Assembly (NCBI GenBank): GCA_950295325.1
Contig: OX485804.1
Location: 23,682,001-23,746,000, forward strand
Direction of reading: 5' to 3'
DNA: 64,000 nt
Source of the DNA: Polytrichum commune
Lineage: Eukaryota > Streptophyta > Polytrichopsida > Polytrichales > Polytrichaceae
The position numbers were made by a program, and so were the translations under genes. Positions 27,809-39,610 of the stretch are shown in pieces (position 1 is the first letter of the stretch; the number at the start of each line of letters is the position of its first letter). The notes below the pieces were generated by a model. That model did not search any database. It saw nothing but the letters and a program-made list of their open reading frames with translations, and was not told where the DNA came from.

Positions 27809-27973
27809 GTTGTCCACCGTTCCATTTCAATTGATACTAATTCCAAAAGAAAAACGTGTGGGATTATTTGGAGATGATAAACATTTTTTAACCAAAATCA
27901 ACATTCATTTTTCACATAATTTTCATGATATGATTATCGTTTTTCTAAATGATCATATGAAATTGGTTGGCAA

Positions 27974-28202
27974 CATAACCCACATCGCACAATGCCATCT
28001 TCTCATCTTCTTCTTTTTTTCAATACAAGTTTGTTTTTTCATAAGTGACACCAGAGTTGTGATCATCTCCTTGTTTCTTCCATCTCCAAGGATGTCCCAC
28101 ACAATGGGAACACAACCCCCGCATGCCTCATGTTTGGAAAATATCAACATACCACTTGAAAAATGTAATATACAATAGGGCGTGTGCACGGAGGTGAGGC
28201 CC
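27974..28202. repeat. Upstream duplication of the oxidoreductase gene, copy 2
   Basis: Distal copy of the duplicated block (see 27566-27808), beginning with the same TAACCCACATCGCACAATG and ending GGAGGTGAGGCC. Small insertions, including a T-rich run near 28010-28040, separate it from copy 1. Confidence 0.7.
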
Positions 28203-29470
28203 CAACCCTCAAGAAAATGGAAATCTAGAATTTGGGAAATAATTCATATTTGATTCAAGGACCCATGTAGCATTATAGCTGGTATGAGTGAGTGATGTTA
28301 TAAAACAAGCTTAGACACAATGCTTAGTGAATGGGTCTTGGTGCTTGCAAGTTTACTTTGCGGGCAAGGGCAACCACGCGGAAAATTTATTAGTTCCTTG
28401 TGTCTCTATATCCTTTCTCGTGGATGATTGATGGAGTTTAAGGCCTTCATCAATTTCTGATGACTACAAGCAATCTAATGCTTTGCCTTCTACAATTGCT
28501 TCTAGTATTATATTTCTAATGACTACAAGCAATCTATTCTTCCACTGTCAATACATCAAACACCATTTTGGTCCTCCATCCACCAACCTCCAACCAATGT
28601 GAAGGATCGATAAGAAACCTCAAACCCTACATTGATTGAATATAAGAGTGCATTCATATCAATAGTGTCCAACACCATCCCATATGCTCACAAATGGCTC
28701 ACTAACAAAGACCTCTACCCCAAAACATCAAACACATTTAGGGACACCCACTAGATAACGGATATGCAACTTTTCATAATTACTCGAATTCCAATATGGA
28801 CAATGTATGGGCAACTACTGAAAAAGCACATACTCAAGCATGACATCTCCCCATTATGCAACCTATATAATCTAAAAGAAAATGACATATGCATACTCCT
28901 ACTATCATGTTGCACAAACATACACATAAACAACCTTAGAATAAATCGCCATAGTAAAACCATGCATGCACTAGCCAACACCCTTGGTATATTGACAATT
29001 TCATTAATTATCCATTTGCTTGCAGAACAACTTCAAACCCCACCACCACAACATCATGTTACCATGTACATATATACCAAATTCATTGACAATATATATA
29101 AAAAAAGTATGGTCAAATAATGCGTGCACCATAACAATACTAAAAACAAATGAGATTTTCAATATCATCTATGTGTGCGTACTCCACCACACACTACCTA
29201 ACAATATAATATGTATGCTATACTTATGTGTGTAGGCTAGGAACTGCAATAAATATAGCAAATTATTTGCATGAAACTTTGTCAAGCTTTGGGCTCCACC
29301 ATCTTTTTTCCTCTGGAGCCTGTAGATAGCTACCATGTCAGCTTGTTGGCCTCCACCTTCCAATTCGGTCCACCTCTGCCCCCGACACCCTCAACATACA
29401 ATGAGTTGTTTCCCAAGTAATAACAACATGAATTTCTGGCTATTTGAGGTGGCAACACCCTACAACACTT
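28203..29470. other. Spacer without recognised genes
   Basis: AT-rich sequence in which I see no gene and no clear repeat structure. Confidence 0.5.
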
Positions 29471-29863
29471 AGGGCCGGTTCACATGGGTTCCAAGTCCCA
29501 AGTCCCACTCATGTTAGCAAGCCCCCACATGAAGGTACAATCCCAACTTTTGAGTCTTGAGAAAGCATTAAAATATGGTTAATTATCATGAAAGTTGGAT
29601 CTTAATTATTTTATGCAGAAATATTCATGGGACTTGTGTTGAGACTTGGGTCTAGCTTGTTGTTCGATCCAACTCTCAACACAAGTCTTGAGCTTCACCT
29701 CCAAAAAAGTGTTGACATGTAGACATCCATGTCATACTTGAAACTTAATATTTGGAACCATGTGTGAAGTGGTAAGTCCCCAACTTCCATACTCTCAATG
29801 GCTAAGATTGCACGGATTGACCTCAAGTGACTGGAAGCTTAGGACTTGGGACCCAGCCCTTGT
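29471..29863. mobile_element. Foldback MITE-like element
   Basis: The ends are imperfect inverted repeats. The left reads AGGGCCGGTT...GGTTCCAAGTCC and the right, reverse-complemented, reads AAGGGCTGGGTCCCAAGTCC. A central inverted pair, ACTTGTGTTGAGA and TCTCAACACAAGT (about 29630-29690), would extend the hairpin. No coding capacity was found and no target duplication identified. Confidence 0.45.
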
Positions 29864-29924
29864 TAATTAAGGACTTTCTAACAACAAGAAGAACGTGATT
29901 GTCAAAAACTAACCAACCTCATAA

Positions 29925-30195
29925 AAGAGAAAGGATAGAAAGTGTTGGCCAATGTGCCATGTAGGAATGAAACAAACTGCAATCAGTGACATACACTCCA
30001 GCTCACTTAAACATTGTCCATGTGGGATTATGAAGCGTGGGGCCCAATGAGGGCTCAGTGCATTGTAGGACCACATCAGACCAGTCACACCTCCATTGAC
30101 CAATCCCAAGATCAGCATCATCCAGCTGAGCCAAGTTCCGAGCCACGTGCGATTGTCTCAAGCGACGATCAATCAGGAGCCCTCTCTTCCTCTTG
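29925..30195. repeat. Duplicated block upstream of ERD2, copy 1
   Basis: Contains ordered blocks AAACATTgTCCAtGTgGGATT (at 30009), GGgCCcA, AGTGCATTGTAG.ACCAC, CATCCAGCTgAGCCA and CAATCaGGaGCC. They recur about 285 bases downstream at 30205-30475. Copies are clearly diverged. Confidence 0.65.
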
Positions 30196-30204
30196 AAGCA
30201 CCAA

Positions 30205-30475
30205 TCATGTCATGTAGGTGTGAGTGACCACCGCCCGTGTGGTTAGGCCCTGAGCCTTTACACACTGCAACGGGTGACATATTGTCCAACTTACTGAAAC
30301 ATTCTCCACGTCGGATTTTAAAATGTTGGGTCCAGTCAGAGCCAATGCATTTGTAGTGCCACTTCGGATTGGACATGCTTCCAACCAAGATCACCATTAT
30401 CCAGCTCAGCCAGTTCGTGTCCACGTCGGATTGTTGGCGAGTGAGGGGCAATCGGGGGCCGTCTCTCCCCTCGGG
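30205..30475. repeat. Duplicated block upstream of ERD2, copy 2
   Basis: Second copy (AAACATTCTCCACGTCGGATT at 30297 and following blocks). It lies about 1.4 kb upstream of the ERD2 start codon and is followed directly by a (GA)n run. Confidence 0.65.
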
Positions 30476-30476
30476 A

Positions 30477-30504
30477 AGAGAGAGAGAGAGAGAGAAAGAG
30501 AGAG
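30477..30504. repeat. (GA)n microsatellite near the ERD2 5' region
   Basis: Nearly perfect GA run. Such runs are common in plant 5' UTRs and promoters. The transcription start is not known here. Confidence 0.85.
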
Positions 30505-31804
30505 CACTCTCACGATCGCATCGAATGGGAGCATATGCCATCGCCATAGCCAACGCACATCGCGCCTGCATGCTCACCCGCCGGATTGACACACGTCCGC
30601 AATCTATCGCCGCTCTAGTAGGTGCGCATTTTGACGACGTCTTCCGTCGGCCTGTGGCACCCCTTCCATCGCCATTGTTTTCTACCCACTTGTAGCTCCC
30701 GGGAACGTGCGCTACATTGACTTCAATCCGACTCATTCCTAGGGTTTGGTGTGTAACCCTCGGTGCAGGGGTGCAAGCAGGAGCCGGTCGCGGAGTGGTT
30801 GATTTGATTCTCGGAAATTGTTGGTCGGCTTGGGAGCTCGGACCTCTGCGCATTGTGTAGGACGGCCGTGGGGGCCACATTTCGTGGTAAGTTCTTGAGA
30901 TCGCCGCGCAATTGGCTCAGGTTTGTTCGACTGTATGTAAAATTGATGTTGATGTTGATGTTGTTGTTGAATGTTGAATGTGACGTGGTGATTGCTTGTC
31001 TACAATCTCCAGAGGTCGTTTGAGCCTTGGATCGGAGTTTTTTTGTTGTGACCTAAGAGAGGTCCGGGGTTTGTTTGATCCCATTGTGTCTGGCTGTCAC
31101 TCTGAGGTTGTTATTTTGTTCTTACTTTAGCCGTAGCCTGAGATGCTTAGCTACGCGAATGTTGGAACCTCTCTATGCTTTTGATAGTGCAGCTGTTTTA
31201 CGAAAAAATTGACTTCAATGCCGTTTTGGCACAGGCGGCGTGGTGGAGCTCAATTTTTTGCGAATACTGCCTGGAGTTCAATCCTGTGGCGTTGAATTTT
31301 GAATACATTGTCGTGTTTTGGCCTTGGAGAGGCTGTGGCTGGTTCTGTGTCCTACTTAGGGTTTGGTCATCTCGCCTTAGGGTTTGGAGCATGAAGGCAT
31401 GCGCATGTTGATCTTCTGTGCTCATTTGGTGCAATTTCTGTTGCGCTAGGGCCTCAACAACAAACCGGGGCAGGTAAGTTGTGGAGGATTTCTTTTTGGT
31501 GTTCTGGGCCGACAGTATCAATCTAAATTAGACGGGTCAGTGAGACATTTAACACTGTTATTTTTTTGTAGTGATGTGTCTCGGAAGTTAGAGAGGGTTA
31601 GTGAGTAAATTTATCTCTGATATGCTCTAGAAATCTATCTGATTGAAACATGTCGTTGTCTGTTACTGGTCAGCTAAGGATTGCATGCATATGTTGATGT
31701 TACATTAATGGATTTTGCATGGTAAGGTGTGAGTAGCAAGCATGTGATATCCTCTGAAGTGTAGAATTGGACACAGGGTCAACTCCTGTCAAAAGGCAGT
31801 CACA

Positions 31805-34296
31805 ATGAATATCTTCAGGCTTGCTGGGGATTTAACGCATTTGATGAGTATAATTGTGTTACTATTGAAGATTCACACCATCAAGTCGTGTGCTGGTACA
31901 TCATCTAACTCTCTGCTTCTATTGATGGATTGTACTGCTACATATGTGATGTGACATTGTTGTTCTCAGTGTCTGTGTCAAATTTGACCTGGATATCAAA
32001 ATGTCTATTTATGCTGTAGAGTTCCATCTGTGACTTCTTCTTGAGCACTGTAGGTGATAAGCAGGTTCGACACAAATTAATTCAGAATTTGAGCAAAGTA
32101 TTATGTGTCACTTTTGTATCATTCAGAACTTCTACAAAATCCCATGTGTCACCTCAAAAAATTATCATTTCAGCTTATCACCTATGGTACTCCAGGAATG
32201 CCAATGGATCTTAAGAAGCACCATAGATTTGTAGTCTAGGTCTTTGCAGGACTAGTGCAACTTGCAAATTTTTGACTACTAGATTTCTGTATGAATATTA
32301 TATTATCAAATTCAGCATAACAATGCATGGTGTGTTGTGAATGAGGTCTTTATGTTATTCAAACTCAATTAGTAATCAAACTGGTGCAGGACAGATCTCA
32401 TTACAAATTAAACTTATCAGCTTTGTTCCTGGCTTCTTAACCTGTATTGCAATTGAATTTCTTTGGCTGATATTGGTATTTATGTGGCTGTCCATGTGTC
32501 TTGAATTAGGTATTTCTTTGAAGACCCAGGAGCTGTATGCCCTTGTATTTGCCACACGGTACCTGGACATCTTTGTAAATTACATATCACTGTACAACAC
32601 TGTGATGAAACTAATCTTTCTTGGTACCTCCTTCTCTATCGTGTGGTACATGAGATACCACAAGGTTGTGCGAAAATCATATGACAAGGACCATGATACT
32701 TTCCGACATTATTTTCTGGTCTTGCCGTGCTTTGTCCTGGCCCTGCTGATCAATAACAAATTCACTTTTCTTGAGGTTGCACGCTTAACCTTCTCCTGGG
32801 ACTTTTGAGATATTATATTGTTTATGCCTCTTGGTTGCAATTAGTAGTAGAAACTTGCCCTGTCTTAATAATCTTCAAATCTTCATTTCTGTACTTCCAG
32901 TTCTTTCATCTTTCATTCCTCTTTTGGTGCAAGTACATAACTCCTGAATGTGTGTACTTGGGAAATGAGAAAAACTATGTCCACAATTTGCACTCTTTTG
33001 AAGTAGCAAACAATCATCCCCATATCTTTGTTTCTACAGTTCTTTTATTTCTGGAATTTTCTGTGACAATATATAATCTGAAAAATCTGTTATTGTACCC
33101 AACTTTTACCTCTGTAGTGTGTATATCAGGGCTTGAAATTGTGGCAGTATAGTTCTCCAGACAAAAGTTGATAGAGTTCAGACCACGCTAATTTTGTAAT
33201 GCTTAACCAAATTAGATAATTGTGAATCTTGTATTATTGGATTCCTCCAAGTGCATCATTGGCATTGAGTTATCAGATTCTGCATGATAGGGGTTTTGGC
33301 GTTGCTGAATGATCATCATGAATCTAAGATTGTGTATTAAAACAGGTCCTGTGGACATTTTCCTTGTACCTGGAGGCTGTGGCCATCCTGCCTCAGTTGG
33401 TCCTGCTTCAAAGATCAAGGAACGTAGACAATCTTACTGGCAATTACGTTTTCTTCCTTGGGTAGGTTCCATTATTTTTCTTGATAATTTGAATGTTGGT
33501 CTGTCTTTTACTTTGGAACATAAGGGGTTGAAGTGCAGTCATAGAAAGTCCTTGGCATTGTGGTGCTCCATATTTCTGGGTTGTTCCATTTTGGCAGTAG
33601 GAACATGTTATAAGCAGCATGTACCTTCCTTATGAATTTGTAATATCTGCATCCAAAAAGATGGCATTCTCTAAAGGCCAAAGCTTTGGAATAGCTGGTG
33701 AATTGGAGTTTTGGTTTTCTACTACAGGGCCTACCGTGGATTATATCTCTTAAATTGGATCTACCGCTTTCTCACAGAGACTCACTATAGGCGATGGATA
33801 AGTAAGTAAATTTGCTACAATTCAAAGTCTTTACTATGTCAATTTTTCACATTGGTGCTAGAATTGTGCACACTGCACACTGCTTATGATGTTTTTCGAC
33901 CAATTCATCTTTTTATCTAGGTTGTTTTTGTGAGTTAGTCTGATATTCAGATGCCTTTACTGAGAACTGGTTTCTGGATTGCAGCATGGACTGCAGGAAT
34001 TGTTCAGACAGCCTTATATGCAGATTTTTTCTACTACTACCTGAAAAGGTAAAATGTAGCATAGGTTTTTTTTTTTGGTTTCTAACCAGGTGACAGTAGG
34101 ACTGGTTTTCAAAATTTTGCATTTTTGCAACCTCTGTGTGGGAAGTAGGGATCATCTGCCCTTGGTGTCAAGAATTTTGTGGTCATTACATTGCTTAGTT
34201 TGTTTGCAGCAGGTTTGCAACTCACTAATACCATCTATTGCTGGGCTTGTGTTATGCAGCTGGAAGAACAATGAGAGGCTTCAATTACCGGCTTAG
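31805..34296 (+). CDS. ERD2: ER lumen protein-retaining (KDEL) receptor
   Basis: This seven-helix membrane protein captures escaped ER residents by their K/HDEL tail in the early Golgi and returns them in COPI vesicles. Six exons keep phase: 31805-31895, 32510-32775, 33346-33461, 33728-33801, 33985-34048 and 34260-34296. They give 215 residues, the family's usual length. It begins MNIFRLAGDL. Arg5 and the segment TRYLD (Arg47, Tyr48, Asp50) match residues known in the family to bind the signal, and GISLKTQELYALVF, SYDKDHDTFRHYF and NVDNLTGNYVF are signature stretches. AYRGLYLLNWIYRF (from 159) carries Arg161, Tyr164 and Arg171, which should match the remaining ligand-binding residues. The C-terminus is NNERLQLPA. 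No defect is visible. A long 5' leader, probably with introns, lies in 30.5-31.8 kb. Confidence 0.97.
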
Positions 34297-35528
34297 AGTG
34301 ATATGTATTCAGGGAATCTGTGCATTACAGATGGGATCCTTCCAATTTACTGAAAGGAAATATTTAAATTGTTTTACCGAGGCAAATTGGTCCTAATGTC
34401 CAAGTGTGTTTTGTGTTGATAGCTCTTTTGCTTAGTGGTGATTAGTATAGTATCTGATCTTGAAATTTTCAGTTTTATATGACTCTACTAAGGTCATTTA
34501 GCTTCAGCATCTAGGAGCACTTTCTCACTGATCCTAGACTTTTTTTTTTTCTTAATTTTTTTAAAAAACAAGGTATCGACTGTGGCTCATGGCTTTAGCA
34601 CCTATGTGTGATTAGCTTATTGGCCTTTTAACCATTAATTGTCCAGATGATTACGTGGACCCTGGTAAGTGTCATGTGTGGGTATGAAAAGGAGCTGTTG
34701 GTTGTCTGTGTAAGGTGCCATTCAAGGACGAAGTTCCATGGTCAGAGTTTTCATCCTCAGTCAGTACTTCAAATTAGAAGGTCGTGCTGGCATAACTCGA
34801 AGGGTGCACTCTGAAGCATATTTAAGTCATTTGGCATAATCAGACTTTTCACTGTGGTGTGACATGCCTTTGTTTTTTGAATCACTTTTCACAGCACCCA
34901 TACGCGGCTGTCTGCAACGCATCTCTGGTTCATCTCTGGCTCACACCCTCTAGTTACCTGCAGTGCTCTGCCCTATTCCTCAGAGCCTGAAAATCACACC
35001 TGAAATTGTTTCATGCTAACAATGCCAGCCATGCTGCATGTGTTTTGTGTGAGTCTTTCGGTTTGTAGTTTGGAATAAGGGTAAATTATGGGAAACAAGT
35101 GTCCTTTGCTTTAGTGGATGGAGCAAAAAACCGGGCAATGACAGATCCCTCATGTTTGTGCTGCCTCTGGATTAAGTATCATTGAATATGATAAAGAGAA
35201 AACTTTCTGTCCTAAGGCATTCGTGTGGACGATGGGGGTTTGATTTTCTCCTGGCACACAAGTGAGGGTTGTGTCTTAGGGTATCACATAGTCATGGAGT
35301 TGAGGCACATGTTTGTTTCCACATGCATGTATTTTCAATGAACATTTGCTTAAATGGCCTACACAAGTTCCCTGGTGTCATTATGCTGGATTCTGTGAGT
35401 TTGGCTGCAATGCGTTGACATGGTACACAGTGAATTGGGGTTCAGGTAGGGAACCCTATTAAGACATGAAGACAAGAAAAGTAAGTGGATGGTGGTTTAT
35501 ACTTTGAATTCTGTAGATTTTCATTAAT
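34297..35528. other. Spacer and 5' region of the RPN2-like gene
   Basis: No gene was recognised in the 1.2 kb between ERD2 and the RPN2-like gene. A possible 5' UTR intron (TTCAG^GTAGGG at 35445/35446 to CTGTAG at 35516) would end just before the start codon. This is tentative. Confidence 0.4.
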
Positions 35529-38500
35529 ATGGCAATGTCTCGAACAAGGCTCCCCCCTGGGGATTTAGAAAAGGGCAAGTTAGGGAGGGGGAGGGGCAGG
35601 AGGAGGAAGAGGAGGCTCTTGTCTGACAATCTTACAAGCAATTGTCAAGACCAGAAAACGATAGTGCTAAGCACGGCCAGCGGATTGTTGGCCATGCTCA
35701 AGGAGCAACACCCCATACTAAAACTTCATGCACTCAACAACCTGAATGCATGTGTTGACAACTTTTGGCCAGAAATTTCTGTCAACATTAATCAGATTGA
35801 GGTGTTGTACGAGGATGAGCATTTCGAGCATCGAAATCTGGCAGCGTTGGTGGTTTCTAAAGTTTTTTATTATCTTGGAGAACTCAATGATGCTTTATCA
35901 TACGCCCTTGGAGCAGGTTCTCTGTTTGATGTCTCTCAAAACTCTGAGTATGTGCAAACTATGGTTGCCAAGTGTGTGGATGAATATATCTCCATAAACT
36001 TGAGGCAGGAGAAAGGGGAAGAAGAATCTCTTTCTCTGGATCCAAGGCTTGTCTCTGTTGTGGACCGGATGCTGGATCAGTGTTTGCTTGATGGAAAATG
36101 CCAACAGGCCGTAGGCATTGCTCTCGAATGCCGACGGCTGGATAAGCTGCAGGAGGCATTACTTTGCAGCCAAAATCTGGATGAGAGGTTATCGCAATGT
36201 CTCAAGCTTTCACAAACTTTCGTAAGTTGTCGTGAGTTCCGCTGCGAAGTACTTCGGCTCTTGGTTGACAATTTTCAGAAGTTGCAGGAACCCGATTACT
36301 TGAGCATTTGTCAATGCTTGATGTTGTTGGATGAGCCTCAACAGGTGGCAACAATTTTGGAGGAGCTTCTGCAGGGTGGTAGTTCTCAAGTGTTGTTGGC
36401 CTACCAAGTGGCTTTTGATTTATTTGAGAACGAGAACCAAAGGTTTTTAACAAAGGTCAACGATCTTGTTCATGCTTCAGCTTCTAGGCCAGTGAGTTCC
36501 AATGTGACCATGGGTGTAAGCCCATCCAGTGAAGTTTCTCCGCATGTTAGGGTTGATCCTCCTGAGCAAGGGCAAAACACCATGGAAATTCCTGATGAAA
36601 ATTTGCGGCAAACATGCGACTGCGTCGTAACAACTCCCCCTTCCACCTCACAACCAGACTTGCAAAGGGTTAGAGAACGCTCCAAAGGTGATTCTGGAGA
36701 GGCAGAGCATGATGTTGGACATGGCCCCAGGAGAAAGGAAAGAGAAACCTACATAAAGAGATTGAACAAACTGAAGGGCATTCTTATCGGGGATGTACCT
36801 ATCAACCTAACTTTGCAGTTTCTACACAGCCACAATAGGTGAGACTATTCATTTCAGCCGCTCATCCCACAATGAAATGATATTGAGTTTCTTGTGATCT
36901 TTGATTGAACAATTTTTCAAACCTTGGGTACATGTTTTCAAATGATCTTTATTTGGATCTTAGCAAGCATATGTCTAAACTATGCATCGAAGAGGCACAG
37001 TGTTGAAGGCTTTGAACCTTGAGCATCTTGGGGCTTCGTAGTGTCTAACCTTTCAAAGAGGAGCTCAAGGTTCAATGCTCAAGTATGATCTGATTTGTTG
37101 TAAGTCGATGTATGTCCATTTTGAAAGGGTCGAAGTTTTAAATAGTGTTTTTTTGTTTACACTGTTAAGGCGGAACATCAAATTGTTCACATAGTTTGTA
37201 GCATGTTAATATTGAAGGAATTTGTGCATAGTACCTCTTGAAGGCACGACATGATCCCCACATGCATGTAAGGAGTTGAAATTGAAATTTGGATTTCCAC
37301 TATCTTAAGCTATTTTTTTTAGTTCTTAGAAGTGCTTCTTAGAAGTGCTTCTTAATGTGTTGGTGTCAGAAGTCAATTTCTCCTTGCTTGTTCAAGATTA
37401 TACATCAAACACTTGTATGACTTGATGTTATTATATGTCTTGTCACCTTGTTCTCAAGGATATTTTCAAACTCAACATCCACATGACATTTGAAAATGGT
37501 TATTATGGACAGGTCTGATCTCATGATTTTGAAGGCCATCAAACATTCTCTAGAGTCACGGAATAGCATTTGCCACGGTGCCACGATATATATGAATGCT
37601 CTCATGCACACCGGCACCACAGTGGACACGTTCTTAAGAGAGAATCTCGATTGGTTAAGCCGCACGACAAATTGGGCAAAGTTTAGTGCAACTGCAGGGT
37701 TAGGAGTTATTCACAAAGGGCATCTCCTGCAAGGAATCTCTTTGTTGGCTCCTTACTTACCTCAACCAAGAGGTAGTCCATTTTCAGAAGGGGGTGCATT
37801 GTATGCTTTAGGTCTAATCTATGTGAACCATGGAGAAGGGATTAAACACTTCCTTGTTGAGTGTTTACGAAACGCGACACACGAAGTCGTCCAGCACGGA
37901 GCCTGCTTGGGGCTTGGTCTTGCAGGCATAGGGACGGCGGATGACGAGATTTACGAAGAATTGAAAGGGGTTTTGTATGCAGATAGTGCAGTTGCAGGTG
38001 AAGCTGCAGGGATTGCAATGGGGTTGTTATACGCTGGAGCTGGGCCCATGAAAGCAGGGGAAATGCTTGCCTATGTGCAAGACACACAACATGAGAAGAT
38101 AATACGGGGGATTGCGTTGGGGATTGCCCTTACAGTCTACGGGCAAGAAGACGAAGCAGACCCCTTAATTGAGAGAATGACAAGAGATCAAAGTGCATGT
38201 TTACGATACGGAGGGATGTTTGCATGGGCAATGGCATATCGAGGAACTGCAAATAACAATGCAATAAGGCGCTTGTTGCATTTTGCGGTGTCCGATGTGA
38301 GTGATGATGTGAGAAGAACAGCAGTGATTGCCTTAGGGTTTGTTCTCTGTACAGAGCCTGAGCAAACCCCGAGGATTGTGTCACTCCTCGCGGAATCTTA
38401 CAATCCGCATGTACGTTATGGGGTGTCCCTTGCATTGGGAATTTCTTGTGCCGGATCGGGATCCAAAAGAGCAATTGCTTTGCTTGAAACCCTTGTGGTT

Positions 38501-39610
38501 GATCCAGTTGATTTTGTCCGTCAAGGAGGACTAATGGGTATGGCTATGGTGTTGTTGCAATGCACAGAAACACAAGACTCACATGTAGGATGGTTCCGCA
38601 AGCATATTGAGAAGATCGTCAATGACAGGCATGAGGAAGCTATGACCAAAATGGGGGCCATTCTCGCACAAGGAATACTTGATGCTGGAGGTCGCAATGT
38701 CAGTATTTTGATGCAATCGAAGAATGGCCAGTGCCGTATGACTGCTATAGTGGGCATGGCAGTCTTCTGTCAATTCTGGTATTGGTATCCCCTCATCTAT
38801 TTCATCAGCCTCTCCTTTTGTCCCACATCTTTCATTGGCCTCACCGAAGAGCTTCGCATTCCGAAGTTTAACTTCATTTGTGAAGCCAAACCTTCCGTGT
38901 TCGCGTACCCTCAACCACTGCTTGTCCAAGTTGAGGCTCCCATGGCCAAATTCCCCGCTGCAGTACTCTCTGTTGCCGCAAAGAAAGTCCAGCCACTATC
39001 AGAACAGGATCAGAAAATGGAGAGCGTCAAAAATGGAAAGAGGATCATGGAAGAGGCAAGCACATCATATGCTCCTCTATCCAACTCACCCACATTCAAT
39101 GCAAGTACAATGGCTTTTCAAGGTGATTGCAGTATGACCACAAAGGGCGATACTGTGGGGATGCAGTCCCAAGCTGAACAACAGCCTCCTCCTCAACAAC
39201 CAGAATCTATTGCAACAGGCGAGTCTTCGAGGGGCCCGTTCCATCCAGCAAGCTCCATGTCTAATGTGAAGGCAGTCGACCAGGATGATGATGATGTTCA
39301 ACCATGCCAAAGTGCACACTCAGATTCACCTGAACCTAAGTTTCAGGTTCTCCAAAACCCAACTCGTGTAGTGCCGCCACAGAAGAGGTATATCAGTTTC
39401 CCAGACGACTGTAGATTTGTGCCAATACAACGCAAGAAATTACACTCGGGGTTTGTGATGCTACAAGATCTATCACCTTCTGAACCTGCAGAGTACGTGT
39501 GGGATGTGGATGTGTACACTGCAGGGAACTTTCGCAACCCGTTTGGTGCACCGGGAATCGTTCAGGAGAGTAATGACACAAACCTTGTGAACCCCTTTTT
39601 GCATCATTGA
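35529..39610 (+). CDS. Divergent, nearly intronless 26S proteasome base subunit RPN2 (PSMD1)-like protein
   Basis: RPN2 is the large scaffold of the 19S base, built of proteasome/cyclosome repeats, and it docks RPN13. Two exons, 35529-36838 and 37513-39610, join in phase to give 1135 residues. The family starts are clear: SGLLAML near residue 50, DNFWPEIS, LAALVVSKVFYYLGELNDALSYALGAG, ECRRLDKL and YLSICQCLM. After the intron come RENLDWLSRTTNWAKFSATA, SEGGALYALGLI, VQHGACLGLGLA, DSAVAGEAAGIAMG, DTQHEKIIRGIALGIALTVYG and FCQFWYWYPLIYF. Odd features are a Met plus about 45-residue N-terminal extension with a basic run (GRGRGRRRKRR), a Gln/Pro/Ser-rich linker, and a C-terminus that keeps FQVLQNPTRVVP and SGFVMLQDL but ends NPFLHH. 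It lacks the acidic PFEY-type tail. Plant RPN2 genes usually have many introns, so a retrocopy that stayed open and diverged is likely. I use no gene symbol because it may not be the main RPN2. Confidence 0.9.

Noticed and set aside
30173-30880. 235-codon minus-strand frame upstream of ERD2
   Set aside because: It spans the duplicated promoter blocks and the GA microsatellite, shows no family motif, and lies in the likely ERD2 leader region.
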